Assembly (NCBI GenBank): GCA_029378245.1
Contig: JARKIF010000024.1
Location: 682,001-746,000 of the forward strand
Source of the DNA: Roridomyces roridus
Taxonomy: Eukaryota > Basidiomycota > Agaricomycetes > Agaricales > Mycenaceae
Reading direction: 5' to 3'
DNA length: 64,000 nt
In this document: piece after piece, positions 53,068-63,585 of the stretch
Layout of the letters: each line of letters begins with the position of its first letter
How positions within the stretch are numbered: position 1 is the first letter of the stretch
Program-made: the position numbers and the translations under genes
Notes under the pieces: model-generated
Databases searched by the model: none
Seen by the model: only the letters and a program-made list of their open reading frames with translations
What the model was told of the DNA's origin: nothing

Positions 53068-53459
53068 ATGCTTTCTACTATGGGATTTGGGATCTATAGG
53101 CTACTCTTGCTTATCTATATACTAGCTGTTGTATACATTCTGAACAAGTTTGCCAGTACATCTGAATGTTGGTCGCTATCCAATCCTTCTTTCCACGCAA
53201 GCCACAAGTCCTCCCCTCAGAAGTCGCATGGGGATCGAGCCCCTCTCTGAAAATTTGATGATACTCTGAGTGCCGGACGCCTCTCCGACAGGATTAACGG
53301 CCGATTTGAGGCCCGTTTCGCCCAAGATTGCCCAATTTCGCACGAAAACGATTTTTGCACAGAAGGAGGGACTCGCATCGGCCCTCGGAGCATATAAAAT
53401 CATTCCAGGGACATGTAGGAATAGAAGAAAAAATCTGCCAGTAGGGTTTGACCTTTTTG
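53068..53459. other. intergenic with one tRNA-like piece
   Basis: 53222-53245 on the minus strand has GAGGGGCTCGATCCCCATGC, a T-arm-like sequence, without a full tRNA. No protein gene. Confidence 0.4.
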
Positions 53460-53873
53460 CAATTGGCCTGCTTCGTCGTCGATGATGATCGAGAACCTAT
53501 GATACGTTAAGCAAATCCGCATGTGACGCACAAAAAGCTTACCAGGTATAGAGACTGGCGAATATTTTGATGTCGAAAGGATGATGAAGATACGCCCACT
53601 GCAGCAAAAGATTCGAATCAGCCCGCCAGCACGAAAGTTGAACAGCAAACGGACATCGGCAAATCCGACGCTGCAACGAACTACGGCCACGTAGCGGGGA
53701 TTATTTTCCAACCCAAGCGACCAAGAGGCCAGTACAGCCATGACCTCTGACTCCAGCCGAAGGTCCAAGGTGACGGCAGTTCTTTCGTACCCAAGCGAAT
53801 CGACGTAGGAACGGATAATCTCGGCGGCGTCTGTGGCAGAGGGTGGAATGACCTGCGAGGCAGGGATGGACAT
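53460..53873 (-). pseudogene. terpene synthase copy 2, 5' half (inverted segment)
   Basis: Minus strand from ATG 53873: PASQVIPPSATDAAEIIRSY, LDLRLESEVMAVLASWSLG, the first intron and a DDEAG aspartate motif, matching the intact synthase to the end of that motif; here the second intron has a normal GT donor (GTAAGC). The match stops near 53460, directly after GACGACGAAGCAG, and the rest of the gene is on the other strand. Confidence 0.9.
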
Positions 53874-53954
53874 GTCGAGCTGCGTAGCGGTGCAACTTGC
53901 AAGAAGGAAAAACCAGTGTTTGGGAGGGCCACAGTGGCGTCGACGTTCATACGA

Positions 53955-54674
53955 GTACTGTGTCAAACGGAACAATTTCACGTCCGTCTCTTGACGGCCG
54001 AGAAACAACTGCACCCTCTCCTCGACCGTCTCGTGCTTCTACTCCAACAGACGCCTCGCTACTGGGATCCATTCTGTTCGAGCGCGATAGTTTGTTCCTT
54101 TCTGGACTTCATCAACTGCACCGTCATCCAAGAACGCGCCGAAGTCAAGATCAAGCGCAATCGAGTCGAATCTGCCAGTTGGCCCCCGTACGTCAGGGTC
54201 AAAAACGGACAACCCGACGCCTACGCGTTCATGATGTTCACTCGGGATGCCTGCCCCGACGTTTCCGTCTACCTCCAGGCGATTCCCGACATCTGCACAT
54301 TCATCAACTTCAACAACGATGTCCTCTCGTGAGTGATCCAACCAGCCTTACTATCACTGGCACCCGCTCAGAACGTTACATGGCCAGGTTTTACAAAGAG
54401 GAGCTCGCGGGCGAGAAGCATAACCGGTAACCTTGTACATGGTCGTGCACATACGCCGGGTTCGCGCCATGTTGCATGGCAAGGGCCAATACGAGCAGGC
54501 TTGGCGGGCGTTTGAGCATGGTAATGTGTGCGTCGCGTCCTCCATTCATATCTCGTGAATACTTACATATGGTGATCACCGATCACAGTGTTTTCCATAC
54601 CGCGGGAGAGCGCTACAGATTGAGCGAGATTGGGCTCGGGCAAGACGTGGTGGAGGTCAACGGGAATGCGTAGA
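53955..54674 (+). pseudogene. terpene synthase copy 2, 3' half
   Basis: The + strand resumes the synthase at EQFHVRLLTAEKQLHP and continues RYWDPFCSSAIVCSFLDFIN, FTRDACPDVSVYLQ, NNDVLS, an intron, then FYKEELAGEKHN. Here about 60 bp of the following exon are missing and a short insertion adds a stop. The C-terminal exon (HTAGERYRLSEIGLGQD) ends at 54674. About 17 bp at the split point are lost. The two halves are arranged head to head, so no single transcript can encode the protein. Confidence 0.9.
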
Positions 54675-54817
54675 CTGTTTCTTTTCAATCAGCTGCTACA
54701 TAATAATTTCTATTTTCTCCGTGTTACGAGCAATGCAAAACAGCGATTTAGATGGTGACTAACGATTCGCCAACGCTCACAGCTTGTTCTTGTTCTTCCT
54801 GTCTTTCGCTGCATCCG
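54675..54817 (-). pseudogene. SDR last-exon remnant and intergenic spacer, inverted
   Basis: Reverse complement of the region between the intact SDR and synthase stops (48268-48404): the spacer, TGA at 54777-54779 and the KDRKSKSKL-type exon (codons AAAGACAGGAAGAACAAG), ending in a GGATGCAGC acceptor-like site. No other SDR exon follows. Confidence 0.82.
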
Positions 54818-55253
54818 GTCAATTCAGTCTGCGGATTGTCTAAAAAATAATGATTTCGGTTTTTCCTACTGTCGCTGTCCCTCTTCAGCGGCGTGCAATT
54901 CCTCGTAGACTTGCTCACTGGCCTGGTAAGCTCTCTGTCCAGCTGAGTTCATCCGCAGCTAAGTACCCTCACTAAGTATCAGGTGCAGCTGTAACAAAAG
55001 TGTCCGGCTCGTGGTTCTTTCAGTCCTCTCGCTTGCCGGGCTGCATCTGGACTCTGGGAGAGACTGGAATCCCTTCACAGTGCGATGTAGGTTGGTATTG
55101 TTTAATGACGATGCTCCGGGTTCGACTCTCCCATGCACCGTATGTTCAAAGCGGTTGTGAGTATTTTTTTTGGTTGCCCTGAGTTGACGTCTATAGGAGA
55201 CCACGCATACTACGCATACCAGGCAAAATCGCCGTTCATTGTCTATACTAAAA
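54818..55253. other. intergenic with tRNA-like sequence
   Basis: At 55108-55140 the + strand has GCTCCGGGTTCGACTCTCCC then ATGCACCGTA, similar to the arms in the 50-51 kb array but in the opposite orientation. No protein gene. Confidence 0.4.
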
Positions 55254-56621
55254 CTACGCAGATGAAAACGGGTACGACGTGTATCCCTCCGGATCCATCG
55301 TCGAGAGGTAATATTTGCTCCGATCCCCCTTCGCAAGGGAGATATCCTTCACAAGTCTCGCTGGGAGGTCAGGCTGTTCATCATCATCGTAAGTGACTGA
55401 TTCGACATCCAGAATTGTCACTCACATTGGCCAAAAAATGCCGTCCAAACGCGACAAGCTCATTTTCCTCCTCCTCAGCCCTCTCGAGAGCCGTCTCCCT
55501 CGTATACCCACCCGCGGAAATGAGCGTCCGTCCGCGCCAAAGATCACGAATAAAGTCGTTCGACTGCGCTGCGTTTCGCTCGTTCAATTCAAGTGGCATG
55601 GCGCCACTTATGCGCGGTTCCACGATGTGTATGAACGCCAGATCCGGGTATCGAAGGAGTGAGCGCACGGCGTAGGTGAACGTCGGTAGGGGATCATCCA
55701 TCAACATGCCTTGAAATTCGCTCCACGGGCTGAACCGCACTCCGACCTTTGACGCGCCGATCGCTTTCACGGTTTCGTCGACGACTTCGAGGAAGAAGCG
55801 GGCACGGTTCTCTGGGCTGCCGCCGTATGCGTCTGTCCGCTGGTTTGCTGTGTCTTGAAGGAACGCGTCCAGTAAGTATCCGTTGGCTCTGATGGAACTC
55901 TGTCAGTCAATGCCAATAACGGAGAGAAGCTGAACGCACCCATGGATCTCCACCCCGTCGAAACCCGCCTTCATTGCGTTCTGGGCGGCAGCTACGAAGA
56001 ACTCGACATACTCCTTTATTTCGTCCACCGTAAGTTCGCGCGGTACGATAGTCTCCCCGGGGAGGGGTATAGCCGACGCCGAGACGAGGTCAAAGTCAAC
56101 ATCCGGGTTGAGTAGCTCCGGCGAGGTGGCTGCGCGCCCCATGCCGAATAGTTGGCAGTAGATGAACGAGCCTCGGGCGTGCACGGCGTCGGTGACCTAG
56201 TTCGAATTCAACTCGTGGAATCAATGACGGAAACGACTCGACGTACCTCACGCCACGCAACCACCTGCTCCTCAGACCAAATCCCCGGCGAGGCGGCGTG
56301 TAAGCCTTTCAGTCCGGCTGAGATGACATCCTCCAACTCGGCATGCACGGGCAGGACGTAGGCTCCTGCTTTCTTCGCAACCAACGTTCCTGAAAGGGCA
56401 CTAAGTAACAGAAATAAAATTGAAATTGGAGGCGTACCTTCGGAAATCAATAGCGTCCCAGGCATACTCGCCCGTTGGGCGTACATCTCGCGCACGACGC
56501 CAGGAAGTATCACACCAGTATTGGCGTCGACGCGTAGCCTCGTCATCGGGGCTAGCACGACGCGGTGAGACAGGGTGAGGTCACCGACGCGGATTGGTGT
56601 GAAGAGTTTACTAGGGGTCAT
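55254..56621 (-). CDS. old yellow enzyme (FMN ene-reductase/NADH:flavin oxidoreductase)
   Basis: FMN-dependent reductase of activated C=C bonds, cytosolic. ATG 56621: MTPSKLFTPIRVGDLTLSHR, VVLAPMTRLRVD (FMN-binding beta-1), MYAQRASMPGTLLISEG, across an intron GIWSEEQVVAWREV, then YCQLFGMGRAA, GFDGVEIHG joined by an intron to ANGYLLDAFLQDTANQRTDA (the HGAN pair corresponds to the substrate-binding His/Asn), YGGSPENRARFFLEVVDE, VGVRFSPWSEFQGM, and FGRHFLAN with a last intron (55393-55440) into PDLPARLVKD, ending GYTSYPFSSA at TAG 55254. Six exons, about 365 aa, normal length. All main motifs present. Next to the terpene genes, it could reduce an enone of a terpenoid (inference). Confidence 0.9.
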
Positions 56622-57197
56622 CGTGTTAACGTTGAAAGTCGAACTATCCTTCAAGTTGGTTTGTCCACTGTGTATATACCAAGCAAATATGACATGAATA
56701 AGATCTTATTCAGCAGGTTGGTGATGTTGACTCAGCTTGCTAAGAGATGACCAAGGCCATGGTGCCGACTGGCACGGCGCTTTAAAGCATGAGAAATGCG
56801 GCAAGTTGTCGCCGGCTGTGCATAGTCAGGGAACCGCCGTTCGATTTTTCGGACCGTGCCGTGTATTGCTATCATATCCCATCCGCGAACGGCGCGTCGG
56901 TGTAGGGGTGGGAACGTTTGATCACCAAATGGACATGGGGATGAACGTTCGATGAACCCAAGAACCGTTCAGGCCTGGACATGGGGCCGTCGGTGTATTC
57001 GGACGATGAGGGGCATAATGGAGGAGAACTTGAAGGAGCGAAGTCACGCTTGTGACACTCGCGGATCAATGATTCAACGCGTACATACTGCACAACATTA
57101 GTCAGCCGATCGTTTACTCCTCTCTTGCCTTTCACCACCACGCCGCCGCCCTCATTTTCACCCACCGACCACATCCTCCAAAGACGCGCACCTCGCG
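56622..57197. other. divergent intergenic region between old yellow enzyme and APC11
   Basis: No gene; promoters of both neighbours must lie here. Confidence 0.5.
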
Positions 57198-57592
57198 ATG
57201 AAAGTCACCGTGAAGCACTGGCACGCAGTGGCCCAATGGCGCTGGGACACGGGTGGCACCGAGCCCGACCGCGGTGGGGACGATGAAGAAGACGTGTGTG
57301 GGATCTGTCGGGCAGCATACGAGGGATGCTGTCCGTCTTGCAAGATGCCCGGTGACGACTGTCCTCTGAGTACGTGTCCTCGATTCGCTAGTGACTTATC
57401 CGTCATCTTCACTCCACCTCTAGTCTGGGGTCAATGCAGCCACGTCTTTCACATGCACTGTCTTTTAAAGTGGATTGGCACGCCGGCGTCGAAGCAGCAG
57501 TGTCCTATGGATCGGAGACCGTGGGGTGCGTGGACTATTTTCTTTGTCTTTGTCTGAGGCTTATATACGCTTCAGTCACGGCTGAGCGATAG
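57198..57592 (+). CDS. APC11: anaphase-promoting complex subunit 11 (RING-H2)
   Basis: Catalytic RING subunit of the APC/C ubiquitin ligase, which drives mitotic exit; nuclear and cytosolic. ATG 57198: MKVTVKHWHAVAQWRWDTGG, then EDVCGICRAAYEGCCPSCKM and PGDDCPL, an intron (57372-57423), WGQCSHVFHMHCLLKWIGTP, KQQCPMDRRPW, and a second intron leading to VTAER and TAG 57590. Eight zinc ligands plus the extra APC11 Cys/His set are visible, with CPMDRRPW replacing CPMCRQ as in many fungi. About 95 aa, the usual size. A conserved single-copy housekeeping gene, so it is a good anchor for synteny. Confidence 0.93.
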
Positions 57593-57619
57593 CTACTGTT
57601 CCTTTCGGCCAATGTAAAT

Positions 57620-58110
57620 CTTTGTTTGTACTCGGATCTGTTCAAACCATTCCCCCACGACTCTCATCGTGAACTCGACGGCTTCCTACAAGCACTTTCC
57701 ACTGATCATAGACGGCTGGATTTTCCCAGTCCTCAGAGTCGGCGAGGAATCAACGCAAAACGTACAAGGCGCGGCGCTGATGCATCTTCAGTTTTGTTAT
57801 GTCAAAAAAACGAAGAGACTCTAGGTTATAAGCTGGTCTTCTGCGAGGCTTGTGGCAGGGCGGTCATAAGGAATGCTTCGAACATTGTACGTCCCTGCCG
57901 CTCGTTCTAAAACGCTGGTTGATCGAATGTCTAAGGGGAAGAAACACAAACCTCAGTCGGCGCTCACCTGCCTGTATTGTGCGAAGCACTGGCCGAAACC
58001 AAAACCTGGGTATGTCAATATTGCCGCTTGCGGATGCGATGAAGAGCGTTGGTACTGCGTAGTACGCGTGGAGGTGATAGGTGAGCGACTTTTTGTTCAT
58101 CGGGCTGAAC
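57620..58110 (+). CDS. possible zinc-binding protein exons, unidentified
   Basis: Two in-phase exons around an intron at about 57892-57937 (GTACGT...CTAAG): YKLVFCEACGRAVIRNAS, then PQSALTCLYCAKHWPKPKPG and AACGCDEERWYC. Cys pairs CxxC, CxxC and CxC suggest metal binding. I found no convincing start codon or C-terminus and do not recognise the family. It could be a gene remnant. Confidence 0.28.
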
Positions 58111-58370
58111 CTGATAGAGTTTGCAGTTCGATCTGTACGACAAACGAGAGCAATAGAGGCAAATGCATGTACAGAGTATTGTTTTGTATTGTGAGTCTGT
58201 CCATATTTAGGTCCGTGTCCTCGCTAATTCTCGCTACCTTGACAGATGTTGTCTTTTTCTCGCTTCCCGCCGCAATATAACCAAGCGGCGAAGGCCGAGT
58301 TCGCCGAATCTGCGCCCACGTGAGCGATCAGATTCGCGCCATAACAGGCCGGCCCCACTGTATCCGTGCG

Positions 58371-58745
58371 TGACTTTTGTCAGTGAAAAAGTCCAATTTT
58401 GGACAGCCTTTTTGTACTGATAAGAAGTGGCCATATCAGGCGCGCTTTTTTGTCGAATAAAAATAATGCTTCTGGCGGCTTTTTAATTGTCGTCCCCCGC
58501 GGCGATGCCTTCTCCAGTGCCAAGTATGCAGGCAACTGGTACCCCATGCCACTGGACTGCAATTAAAAGGCGGCCCGAAGCATCTTTATATTCAAGATAA
58601 TCAGGTACAAAACAGGTGTCCCACTTTTGTCAGTAAAAAAGTCCAGTCTCGGACAGCCTTTTTGTCCTGATAAAAAGTGGCCACATCCGGGTGGATTTTT
58701 GTCAAATAAAAATGATGCTTCGGGCGGCCTTTTAATCGCGCTCCT
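58371..58745. repeat. spaced direct repeat with an internal inverted copy
   Basis: 58371-58495 and 58618-58745 match over about 125 bp: TTTTGTCAGT-x-AAAAAGTCCA, GGACAGCCTTTTTGT, TGATAA-x-AAGTGGCCA, and ATGCTTCKGGCGGCYTTTTAAT. Between them (58561-58590) lies an inverted copy of the last block. The period is 247 bp. Origin unknown. Confidence 0.7.
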
Positions 58746-58823
58746 GCGGTGTGAGTGCCTCTTGTTCTCACACCAAGGCGGTGCACAAGGCACTTGGCTT
58801 CTCTCGTCTTACCACCACCTTCG

Positions 58824-61669
58824 ATGAACGCCAACGCTCCCTCAATCAACTACGATGCAAAATCCGTGATCGAACTTGAGGGTACCGGATCCGCTGGGTG
58901 AGTCTCCGTCTGGGCAATCCCTTCGCGAGCCTCACACCGGCAGATTTGCGGGGTCTTTCTTCCCCCAGTCGCGGCACCTGCGTGTCACGGGCGGGACGTA
59001 CACCAGCCATGTCCATTTCCACCAACTTGAAGGGGTCCAAGACCAGCCGGAAGGTACGCCGACTATTCCTCCATGTTTTTCCATTTCCAAAATATCACGG
59101 CAGAATTCAAGCAACTCGGTCGCTGGGAAATTAATCTCCGACGAGAGATTCTTCCGCGCGCCACCGTTCGCCGGGTGTTTTCTGCAAAGATTCGAAATGA
59201 GGACTTGCCACATTCGGTGATCTTGTTTGAGGGAGCCAATTCGGAGGCGGTGCGTACAGCTCGACTTTTGCACACCATCTCGGAAACCTATGATACAGGA
59301 ATCACGCCAATATATCTCACGCCATGCTGATCTTTGGTGAGCAACATGTCTTCCGTCTGGCTTTCTAGCAGAACCATTCATCTTGCAGGCATCCCAACCT
59401 ACTGCAGATATTTGGAGTTTCGAATTTCTCCGGCAAACATGCTGTTATTGCACAGGATGGTTTGTATTCTTGTCTTTTCAGCAACTGCTAACTGAGCCGC
59501 ATTTATCTCCCTATGCAGAGTAGTGTTGCCGCGGTCCGGTCTTGTTCGGTTCGGGGCCAAATTTCTCGAACCCCGAACCGCACCCGAGGTTCGGTTCACC
59601 CGATTCTCCGAACCCCGCACCGCACCTGGGGTTCGGTTCGCCACAGGTTCGGTGTGAGGTTCGAACAGGTTCGCTGAGGTTCGGACCTCAAAATTTTCCC
59701 GCGGTTAGCACTCACAAAAAAGAAACTGCAGACATCTGAGTTGCATCTGACATGAACTCATCTGCATCACGATACACTCAGAGCAGCACCATCATTGTTA
59801 AACCAACCCACCACACAATGGTGTGCGCGACGCAAGCGCGGCATAAGTAAAGACGGCACACGATCATCTACGCTGTTCAGCCGTCACACACAATTGAACT
59901 GTCTCCATCCAGACGATCCCTTTTGTTGCCGACGCCTCCATCGCAAGATGGTAACTCAGATCACAGATTGCCGAGGCTGGCTAGCCCAGGATGGAGACAC
60001 TTTGATGTCCATCATCCATGTCAACCGACGGCGGACGGGGCCGATGATGCCGGACATCATCCGTGGCTGCTAGCCGAAGGATCGGCACTTGATTTGGGTG
60101 ATCCAGAGTTACGAATTCGGGAGGGTTCGAACAGGTTCGCACCGGTCTGCACCGGTGCAAAATATCCAAGATTTCCTGAACCCTGGACCGAACCTCAGGT
60201 TCGGTGCGGGTTCGACGGCTCCTCTCGAACCGCACCCCGTGTTCGGTTCGGGGTTCGCACAGGTTCGGCGGGGTTCAGAACCGGACCACGGCATCACTAA
60301 TGCAGAGCTCGTGCCTTTCACCGAGTACCTGGACCTTCATCGCCCTTCCACGATTCGGCGAATTTATCTGCATGCACTGTGGGTACGTGGTCATCATAAT
60401 GTTCGTGTCTAAATTTCTGATGGATTCCAAGTGTTCGGAAATCAATGTGAGTGATCCAGAAGGCTCGCACTCATGCTCTCACTGATGTCCCTGGTAAAAC
60501 AGCATGTCAAGTTTTTCTTGCGTGAGAGAGTCAAGGGCATTGTGAGCTCCCAATCAAAACTGAATATGCGGAACTTCATCCCACTCAGAGTCTAACCCAC
60601 TGGATACGTCGATCAACTGGTCAAATTTGCGTGGACCTTGCGCGCAATCCCGGGATCAAGGAAATCAGCGTCTTGCCGCACTTCGATATCAAGTATATTG
60701 GGTCTGCCTCGGACGAAGTAGCCCTTGAGGCCTTATCAATGCGCTCGGAGGTCCACGCAACTGTCTGGATGGAGTTGGACAATCATTTCTCTTGGTTCAA
60801 AGTGCATGTGGGCTTGGATAAACCGCTGGATCGACTTGGGGCAATATTCAGGCCAGGGAATGACGTCGGTGTGGGCATTGTGGTTGCATATTTGCCGGAG
60901 ATTTCCTTGAACTACGGCACCTGGAGATGTCGTGACATGTCTGTGGAAGTCCTGGAAAATGGCTGGACACGGTGAGCTGCCAAATGCCCGCTTTACGCTA
61001 ACCACATCGAATCCTCAAGGCTGGACGGACACCAAAGCCACGGAAAACGTGTTTCGTTGTCCCAATGGAGTGGCATCCCTGCCCAAGACGCTTGGATGTC
61101 CCAAGCCAACCATATCTTCAAACAGCTGCGAATAACATCACACTTTCTTGACTATGGTGCGACTTGTCTTCCGTACACAACAGCTGAACACAATGAATGC
61201 TACAGTCTACATCGACAATCGTGAACTCCATTTGAGAATTGCTTCATCCGGGACGAAAGCGCCCCCCAACGGATATCTCTTTTTGTGTCCACCCGACCAC
61301 CTTCGTTTTCAATTGCCTGAATGCCTGTGGTTCTGGTCTTTGGATCCAAATGGGCAGCCTCGTTTGAGCGCAGACGAAGCCAATAGCCACGGGTTTCCGG
61401 CTGTGCACATGGAAATGGACGTGAGTGGGCAGTCCTGGGATGCTGGTGTTTACGTGGCACTTCGCGAATTCCACGCTGCCAAAGGGTTCGATCCCCACAG
61501 CCAGGAGCTAGCCATCCACATGGGAGTGCCGTTATACCAGCTTTCCGGTCCACGGGAGGAAACTTTTGCCTATGGTGAACATTTTTTTCAGACATCCATG
61601 AGTTCTCAGATTGACGATGACGGACGCCACACACAGTCTCTGAAACTCGGCTCGGAGGAGGATCCGTAA
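58824..61669 (+). CDS. Agaricomycete-specific kinase-like family protein; one intron holds a hAT MITE
   Basis: Member of a large, uncharacterised Agaricomycete family. ATG 58824 (MNANAPSINYDAKSVIELEG). Exons at 58824-58897, 58944-59053, 59104-59249 and 59299 onward give FAGSFFPQSRHLRVTGGTYT, RATVRRVFSAKIRNEDLP, then a kinase N-lobe-like segment HPNLLQIFGVSNFSGKHAVI and, across the 846-nt intron 59460-60305, ELVPFTEYLDLHRPS. Later exons: RRSTGQICVDLARNP, WMELDNHFSWFKVHVGLDKP, GNDVGVGIVVAYLPE, WRCRDMSVEVLENGWTR, SQANHIFKQLRITSHFLDY, CLWFWSLDPNGQPRLSADEA, and WDAGVYVALREFHAAKGFDP, ending at TAA 61667. No HRD or DFG motifs, so probably not an active kinase. Boundaries at 60370-60590 are uncertain. 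The MITE keeps the acceptor intact. Confidence 0.75.
59521..60299. mobile_element. hAT-type MITE at a 3' splice site
   Basis: 779 bp with inverted repeats TAGTGTTGCCGCGGTCCGG / CCGGACCACGGCATCACTA and an 8-bp target-site duplication ATGCAGAG (59513-59520 and 60300-60307). Subterminal clusters of GGTTCGG / CCGAACC run inward about 170 bp on each side. No transposase. The duplicated octamer contains the host gene's intron end (CAG) and first exon bases (AG). Confidence 0.93.
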
Positions 61670-63585
61670 CCAGCTCAGTTCAAGAGGAAAGTGAGAGTCC
61701 TGTAATTCTAGATCTGTGGAGTCATGCTCATCCTTCGATTCACGGAAAGGAGTTCCTGAAGCGCTGAATACTGCCTTGGCAAACCCCGAAGAAACAATTC
61801 CCGCATCTGTCGTTCCACCATGTGCGTTTTTTCTGCCCATTGATGCTCAACCGCGGAATAATATACTTCACAGTGGTGGTCAGTGATGAATCACCTTTGC
61901 AGGGCGGGCTCCTTGCCTCGTTGTTTAGCTGGGAGACGCCTGAGTTCGGCAGCTTCACTGTGAGACCCGGGGCACATGAAAATCATGTCCCTCAGTACCC
62001 CCCAATTCATGTCCGGATTGCATGAATATCAAATCGACGCACATTAAAATCACCTCCCTTTCAGTGAAGTACGGAATCTCGATTCATGTGCGTTTTCGAC
62101 GTTTTCATGTGCCTTTTTCATGTCCTCTTGACATGAAAATGACTGGGAAGCAAGTGAACCCAATTCAAGTCAGGCCGTATGATAATGAATACTATTCACT
62201 GGGACCCCAAATTTCAGATGAAAGAAATATGAATTTCAAACTAAATGTACATGATACAACGACGTGCTACTCACACCCACCCACCCTCACCTCCACCATC
62301 TGCATCGTCGTAGTCGATAACAGTGTCTCCTGAGATTCATCCTGCCAATTAAAAGTTAGAACATCTCCGGGCTGAGGAGATCAACAGTACATACCTCGAG
62401 TTGCGAGTAGTAGCGGAGCGGAAAGGTCTTGTAGCATCAAGAGGAATGAATGGGGTACACACTGGATATGAAGAGACGGAGCAAGAGTCGCCCGGCGTTC
62501 CAATTCTGAGCGCCGCTGACTTGAGAACTTCTTGAGTTCGTGTTCGTGAATAAAACAGAATCAGCGACGCACCAGATGCCCTTTGGCCTCAGCAGTGAGC
62601 CGGAATATCCAACAATTGAGTCCTACATGGGTCCTACACCCAACTGTGACCGCCGGCGCCACGGCGGCTTGGGCACGCCGCCAAAATGGGTCGGTCGGAG
62701 GTCCTACAAGCGTCGTGAGGGTGTGAGAATGGCCTGGAGGTGTGCATTGCCATGTATTCGAGTCAAAGGGGGGCTGCTGTGGCGAACGAGTGGAAGAGGA
62801 GGACGGGGGGAGAAGGGAGGTGAGGGTTGGGAGGAAGGAGTGGAGCGCCGTGACAGGTGTGACACCACTGACCTCATCCGCAGCAGCCGCTCCACACAAT
62901 GAATATTCACCCTTCTCAAGTCCGTCTCCGTTCAAATATCCCACCGTGAAACAGCGTGGTTGTTGCGGGATGTCCGGACGGAATACAGATCGATCGAAGA
63001 ACGCCCTTGCCCGATCAATGTTCATTTCTAGCGTTCTCGTTGATTTTCATGGATTTCTCCCATGACTTTGGCTTCACTAATTCAGCAGAACTGTTCCTGA
63101 AATTCACCGAAGAGGCCATGATTTTGTACCTGGCGCGGAGTCGGAGTCAAAATCACCCAATAATGCCTGACTGACCCAGATGCATGATTTGTTCATTTCA
63201 GGCCACCGCCCCTGATTTTGCTTGCTCATGGCACGGCGACATGAAATTCATGCGCCGATGTTTTCACAGTGCTTGTGTTGAATTTGGAGTTGGCTTGGAG
63301 ATTTCGGTTGATCGCGATTACGAGTCCATGGATTTTCTGCAGTTCTATGTTGCCCTCATTCCCCGAAGGTTACTCGCCTGTTGGCAAAGTTGAATTATCC
63401 AAATTCTTGCAGTCATTTAAAAGTCCTTCATTCAACGTTACGCCCAAAAGATGAGTGCGTGGCGATACTAGAAAATACTTTGAACACCCGGGAAAACCCT
63501 TCGTGGAGCCTGCGGAGTGTCGAGGGTATGTAAAAGAGACTCGGAAAACCCGAGACTACACATCATTAGGGAACGGCTCCTAACC
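61670..63585. other. 1.9-kb stretch without a supported gene
   Basis: Open frames near 62.55-62.9 and 63.2-63.4 kb have no recognisable domain. Between 61970 and 62150 there are about nine CATG words, often CATGAA, an unusual density. The minus-strand CDS at the window end begins its 3' side at 63586. Confidence 0.4.

Noticed and set aside
57800..57830. start of a ribosomal protein S26 gene (MSKKRRDSR)
   Set aside because: The resemblance is limited to a few basic residues; a stop follows and the S26 zinc motif does not appear in the expected place.
62540..62902. 120-codon plus frame rich in Arg and Gly
   Set aside because: Low-complexity reading of a GGGAGGAGG-type stretch; overlapping frames on the other strand are equally open.
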